9,556 nt of DNA from JBEKEX01 sp050013615 (GTDB taxonomy: Bacteria > Chloroflexota > Anaerolineae > Anaerolineales > Anaerolineaceae): positions 1 to 9,556 of the forward strand of contig JBEKEX010000096.1 in NCBI GenBank assembly GCA_050013615.1. The letters run 5' to 3'. The translations under genes were made by a program, and so were the position numbers. Shown in pieces: positions 6,118 through 9,556 of the stretch. How positions within the stretch are numbered: the stretch's first letter is position 1; each line of letters opens with the position of its first letter. The notes beneath the pieces were generated by a model. The model ran no database searches, was not told where the DNA came from, and was given only the letters and a program-made list of their open reading frames with translations.

Positions 6118-7212
6118 ATGGCGTTGGAAAAGGTAAAAGAAACCAGTCCGGCGGAAGACTTCCACACGTTGATCCAGGATGAAATCGACCATTCCCAAAA
6201 AGCGCTAAAAGAAGTCTCGTTGATGCTCGACCAGAGCCAGGCCGAGCTTAATAAGCTCGTTCAGCGCAATACTTCCATTAGCAGTCAGCTTCAACAGATC
6301 CAGGGGCAGTTCGATACAGTACCACGTGATGATATTCGAAATATTTACAGCAGCGCCCTGGAAGCTCAGCAACGTCTCCTGGTCATGCGCGGGCAATTGG
6401 AAAAATTGCAGAGCGAACAGACCAGTTTGAAGAAATATATCGATATATTGCAACAAACTCAAACGTACGTTGGAGACAACCAACCTGCATCCGGCTTTGG
6501 AAGCTTGGACGGCAATGGGAAAGACAACACGTCGCTGGAAATGCTGATCAATGCTCAAGAAACAGAACGCCAACGGTTATCCCGCCAAATGCACGATGGC
6601 CCGGCACAAGCATTGTCAAACTTCATCGTCCAGGCGGAAATTGCGGCCAGATTATTTGAGTTGGATCCCAACCGCGCCAAAGAAGAGTTGAATAACCTGA
6701 AAACTTCGGCGATGAGCACTTTTCAAAAGGTGCGGAATTTCATAGCTGAATTGCGCCCCATGATGCTCGACGATTTGGGGCTTGTCCCCACGCTCCGGCG
6801 TTATCTGGACAGCTACAAGGAACAGAATGGCGTCGATATCCGTTTTTCGATGAAGGGGTCCGACAAACGGCTGGCACCCTATCTTGAGATCATGATCTTT
6901 CGTGCACTGCAAGAACTGCTTGGGAATGTGACCAAGCACAACCCGGATCAGGTGGGCAAACTGCAAGTCAATGTTCAATACGTCATCGACGTCGACACCG
7001 TCAAATTGACGGTTGCCGATAATGGCAATGGCTTCGACCCTGAGGCACTGAAAAATTCTGTCGGGCTTGGACTGAAGCTAATAAAAGAACGTGTCGAGCT
7101 ACTTGGTGGCACTTTTGATATCGACGCTGCAGAAGGGAGAGGCTGCTCGATTTCTTTCCAGATTCCTTCAATTGAAGTACAATCCGAGACCGAAGCACAG
7201 CCGCAATCATAA
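6118..7212 (+). CDS. Soluble DegS-like sensor histidine kinase
   Basis: The protein has 364 residues with no membrane helix or signal peptide, so the kinase is cytoplasmic and would sense an internal signal. Residues about 20-115 form a long coiled coil rich in Gln, Glu and Leu. A short linker (about 118-140) leads to a HisKA_3 dimerisation domain. The phospho-acceptor is His159 in RQMHDGPAQ; the HDxxxQ pattern (His159, Asp160, Gln164) is the one linked with phosphatase activity in this family. ELRPMMLDDLGLVPTLRRYL (211-230) closely matches Bacillus DegS. The ATPase domain has the N box QELLGN (265-270) with KHN, the G1 box DNGNGF (301-306) and GLGL (317-320). All the parts needed for catalysis are present. 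No response regulator is adjacent; the usual partner of this family is a NarL/FixJ-type DNA-binding regulator encoded elsewhere. Seventeen bases separate it from the PFK gene, so they are probably one operon. Confidence 0.92.
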   Translation: MALEKVKETSPAEDFHTLIQDEIDHSQKALKEVSLMLDQSQAELNKLVQRNTSISSQLQQIQGQFDTVPRDDIRNIYSSALEAQQRLLVMRGQLEKLQSEQTSLKKYIDILQQTQTYVGDNQPASGFGSLDGNGKDNTSLEMLINAQETERQRLSRQMHDGPAQALSNFIVQAEIAARLFELDPNRAKEELNNLKTSAMSTFQKVRNFIAELRPMMLDDLGLVPTLRRYLDSYKEQNGVDIRFSMKGSDKRLAPYLEIMIFRALQELLGNVTKHNPDQVGKLQVNVQYVIDVDTVKLTVADNGNGFDPEALKNSVGLGLKLIKERVELLGGTFDIDAAEGRGCSISFQIPSIEVQSETEAQPQS

Positions 7213-7229
7213 TTATTTCAGGAGAGAAT

Positions 7230-8399
7230 ATGGCAAAGACGATCGGGATTCTTACCGGTGGAGGCGATGTTCCGGGCCTCAACCCTTGCATGAAGGCGGT
7301 CGTGATGGGTGCCTTGGAGCAAGGGTATCGCGTAATCGGCATTAGAAGAGGGTGGGCAGGGCTCCTTCAGTATAATCTTAACGAGCCCTCTACTTTTGAC
7401 TATTACATTCGCGATCTCAGCAAGGAAGATGTGCGTACAATCGATAGAACGGGTGGTACCTTTTTGCACACTTCCCGTACCAATCCGCAGAACGTTGCGC
7501 CCAGCCGCGTTCCAGACTTTTTGAAAAACTCGCAAATGGGTAAAAAGCTGGACGATAAGGGGACGATGGACTACACCGATTATTGTCTGCAGGTATTGGA
7601 ACATTTGGGCATCGATGTGATCTGCCCCATCGGCGGCGATGATACCTTAAGCTTCGCGGTTCGCCTCCACAAAGAAGGTTTTCCTGTGGTGGCAATTCCC
7701 AAGACGATGGACAACGATGTGTTTGGGACCGATTACTGCATCGGGTTCTCCACTGCTGTTACCCGCAGTGTGGAATGCATCACCAACATGCGTACATCGG
7801 CCGGTTCTCATGAACGCATCGCGGTGATCGAGTTGTTTGGCCGCAATTCTGGTGAGACCAGCTTGATCAGCGCTTATTTGGCGTATGTCGATCGGGCGAT
7901 CATTTCCGAAGTCCCTTGTGAGATTGACAAACTGGTTGATTTTTTGGTCGAAGACAAGCGCAATAATCCTTCCAACTATGCGATTGTGACCATTTCCGAG
8001 GGTGCCATCCTGGAGGGTGGTGAAGTGGTCGAAACTGGCGAGGCGGATGCATTCGGTCACCGTAAATTGGGCGGTGTTGGCATGACACTTGGTGAAGAGA
8101 TCAAACGAAGGTCCGGCCAGGATATCCTTCATCAACAGCTTGGTTATTTGATGCGCTCCGGTGCTCCCGATTCGCTCGACCGCATGGTGGCCATGTCCTA
8201 TGGGAATCTGGCGATCCAGCTCATTCGACGGAATGAGACCGGCAAAATGGTTGCTTTGCATGGTGGCAAGTACACGACAGTGCCTGTCGAGATGGTGCTC
8301 GCAGGCAAAAAGCGGGTTGATGTCCCCAGTTACTATGACATCGAGAATTACAAGCCAAAGATCAAGGATTTCATGGGCGTACCCATGTTCTTGAGCTAA
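7230..8399 (+). CDS. 6-phosphofructokinase, probably pyrophosphate-dependent type
   Basis: This 389-residue cytoplasmic enzyme phosphorylates fructose 6-phosphate to fructose 1,6-bisphosphate. AGGAG at 7220-7224 sits five bases before the ATG. The nucleotide loop reads GGGDVPGLN (10-18). The residues that distinguish phosphoryl donors are Asp138 in GGDDT (135-139) and Lys158 in PKTMDND (157-163). ATP-type enzymes such as E. coli PfkA have Gly at both places, while Asp plus Lys is the pattern of pyrophosphate-dependent enzymes. Asp161 would be the catalytic base. Other family parts are ELFGRNSG (201-208) for sugar binding and LGYLMRSGAPDSLDR (304-318), equivalent to the LGHIQRGG..P..DR region. 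Length is greater than the ~320 residues of PfkA, with an insertion at about 50-128, as in several PPi-type and group III enzymes. If PPi-dependent, the reaction is reversible and could serve gluconeogenesis too. Donor choice is inferred from these residues only. Confidence 0.93.
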   Translation: MAKTIGILTGGGDVPGLNPCMKAVVMGALEQGYRVIGIRRGWAGLLQYNLNEPSTFDYYIRDLSKEDVRTIDRTGGTFLHTSRTNPQNVAPSRVPDFLKNSQMGKKLDDKGTMDYTDYCLQVLEHLGIDVICPIGGDDTLSFAVRLHKEGFPVVAIPKTMDNDVFGTDYCIGFSTAVTRSVECITNMRTSAGSHERIAVIELFGRNSGETSLISAYLAYVDRAIISEVPCEIDKLVDFLVEDKRNNPSNYAIVTISEGAILEGGEVVETGEADAFGHRKLGGVGMTLGEEIKRRSGQDILHQQLGYLMRSGAPDSLDRMVAMSYGNLAIQLIRRNETGKMVALHGGKYTTVPVEMVLAGKKRVDVPSYYDIENYKPKIKDFMGVPMFLS

Positions 8400-8419
8400 T
8401 TTTATAGAAGAGGTGGATC

Positions 8420-9556
8420 ATGAGTGAAGATTTAATTAAGGAATTTACCGAGTTGCTCGGTAACAGTGTAGAAATTACTCCAACTAAAGTGCGGGTGGTA
8501 AACCCGTCGGTATTTATGAGCAAGGTACATCTCCTGGCTGAAGCTTCTGCTCTGGGGACCGGAGCACGGCAGGCAACTGCCCGATATATCACACGCGCTG
8601 CCGCGGCTGACCTGGGAATTTACCCAGCCTCCATCAATGACCTGTACATGGGGCGCGGGAAAGGGATCGTGCCGCTGAACTTTACGGTGCCGGCAATGAA
8701 CCTGCGGGTCTTGGCATTCGATTGTGCCAAGGCAGTGTTCCGCACCGCAGTGAAGATGGACAGCGCGGCAATGATCTTTGAAATTGCCCGTTCCGAAATG
8801 GGCTATACCGATCAGAAACCTGTGGAATATACAACTTCCATCCTGGCGGCCGCAATTGCTGAAGGTTACAAAGGCCCCGTGTTCATCCAGGGCGACCATT
8901 TCCAGGCGTCGTTGAAGAAATACACCGCTGATGCCAAATCCGAAGTGGACGCGCTCAAGGCGTTGATCCGCGAGGCCTTGGCAGCCGGCTTTTACAACAT
9001 CGATATCGATACCTCCACCCTGGTTGACCTCAGCAAACCCGGAGTGCGGGAGCAACAGCGCGCAAACTTCGAAAACAGCGCCAAGCTTGCTGCCTATGTG
9101 CGGTCGATTGAACCCCAGGGAGTTACCATCTCCCTGGGTGGCGAGATCGGGGAGGTGGGGAAGCAAAACTCCACGGCTGAGGAATTGGCAGCGTACATGG
9201 ACGGATTCCTTGCCACCCTTTCAAAACACGCCGGCAAAAAGAAAGGGCTTTCCAAGATCAGTGTCCAAACCGGCACCGCGCACGGGGGCGTGATACTTCC
9301 GGAGGGGACGGTGGCCCAGGTCGCCATCGATTTTGAGACCTTGCGTAATCTCTCGGCGGCCGCGCGTGATCGCTATGGCATGGCCGGAGCGGTGCAGCAT
9401 GGCGCCTCCACTCTGCCGTCCGATGCGTTTCACAAGTTCGCGGAGTGCGAAACGGCGGAGGTCCATTTGGCGACCGAGTTCCAGAATTTGATCTACGAGA
9501 ATTCTGCCTTCCCACCCGACCTCAAGGACGAGATTTACAAGTATCTGCGCAAGACC
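8420..9556 (+). CDS. Class II (zinc) fructose-bisphosphate aldolase-like enzyme, 3' end outside window
   Basis: The frame is open from the ATG at 8420 to the right edge (379 codons), with AGAGGTGG (8409-8416) as ribosome binding site. The TIM-barrel aldolase part starts near residue 80. Asp159-His160 (IQGDHF) corresponds to the catalytic Asp and first zinc ligand. GGEIGEVG (240-247) supplies the conserved Glu, QTGTAHGG (283-290) has His288 and VQHGAST (325-331) has His327, matching the other two zinc ligands. The enzyme would split fructose 1,6-bisphosphate into glyceraldehyde 3-phosphate and dihydroxyacetone phosphate, the step after the PFK encoded 20 bases upstream. Unusual points are the ~80-residue N-terminal extension (helical, with RQATARYITRAAAADLG at 50-66) and the GDHF...AGFYNIDIDTS arrangement. 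The latter resembles the GDHLGP...AGF.KIHLDxS pattern of the tagatose-bisphosphate aldolase subunit GatZ/KbaZ. Tagatose-1,6-bisphosphate or another ketose bisphosphate remains possible as substrate. Confidence 0.82.
   Translation, partial: MSEDLIKEFTELLGNSVEITPTKVRVVNPSVFMSKVHLLAEASALGTGARQATARYITRAAAADLGIYPASINDLYMGRGKGIVPLNFTVPAMNLRVLAFDCAKAVFRTAVKMDSAAMIFEIARSEMGYTDQKPVEYTTSILAAAIAEGYKGPVFIQGDHFQASLKKYTADAKSEVDALKALIREALAAGFYNIDIDTSTLVDLSKPGVREQQRANFENSAKLAAYVRSIEPQGVTISLGGEIGEVGKQNSTAEELAAYMDGFLATLSKHAGKKKGLSKISVQTGTAHGGVILPEGTVAQVAIDFETLRNLSAAARDRYGMAGAVQHGASTLPSDAFHKFAECETAEVHLATEFQNLIYENSAFPPDLKDEIYKYLRKT

Noticed and set aside
7647..8261. A 204-codon frame on the - strand opposite the PFK gene
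   Set aside because: The PFK frame is complete with all motifs. The opposite frame is a by-product of its codon use.
8432..9166. Long open frame on the - strand (244 codons) opposite the aldolase
   Set aside because: The + strand frame carries intact class II aldolase motifs across the same bases, and the - strand product (His, Gly and Cys rich) has no recognisable domain. It is a shadow of the real gene.
1..9556. CRISPR array, tandem repeats, tRNA genes or an insertion sequence
   Set aside because: I saw no regularly spaced repeats, cloverleaf, transposase gene or paired terminal repeats on reading both strands.

Overview
The window reads as two unlike parts. Bases 1 to about 1100 look like phage or other accessory DNA: a partial gene cut by the left edge, a small HNH nuclease of the type found in phage packaging regions, and a small acidic protein of unknown function. 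Bases about 1150 to 9556 look like ordinary bacterial chromosome. They carry small-protein and glycosyltransferase genes, then a kinase and glycolysis gene set. No rRNA, tRNA, CRISPR array, insertion sequence, integrase or origin is visible. The style of the larger part (tandem multi-membrane PMT-type glycosyltransferases and a soluble DegS-like kinase next to sugar-phosphate genes) suggests a Chloroflexota/Anaerolineae-like bacterium. That is inference from protein resemblance, not from a marker gene. The phage-like end may come from a different source.

Layout. (1) 1-182, + strand: the end of an unrecognised gene, converging on (2) 194-541, - strand: an HNH endonuclease. Upstream of it on the same strand lie (3) 547-879, a 110-residue protein, and a doubtful short ORF that overlaps its start by a few bases. 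(4) 880-1155: GC-rich non-coding or weakly coding DNA with a strong hairpin, where the character of the sequence changes. (5) 1156-5992, + strand: a small two-helix membrane protein and three large membrane glycosyltransferases, packed with gaps of 0 to 11 bases and so probably one transcript. (6) 5993-6117: a promoter region with an extended -10 box. (7) 6118-9556, + strand: a soluble DegS-like histidine kinase, a phosphofructokinase with the residues of the pyrophosphate-dependent type, and a class II aldolase-like enzyme cut by the right edge. Gaps of 17 and 20 bases and good ribosome binding sites point to one operon.

How they work together. The three glycosyltransferases probably use polyprenyl-phosphate sugars to modify lipids, polysaccharide or proteins on the outer face of the membrane; the sugars and acceptors cannot be read from the sequence. 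In the last operon, the phosphofructokinase makes (or reversibly consumes) fructose 1,6-bisphosphate and the aldolase would split it, two consecutive glycolytic steps. The kinase in front has no response regulator beside it here, so its output is unknown. The most interesting points are the kinase-PFK-aldolase operon, the predicted pyrophosphate dependence, the unusual long-N-terminus aldolase with GatZ-like features, and the possible junction near base 1100. I see no clear evidence of a wholly new defence or mobile system in this window.
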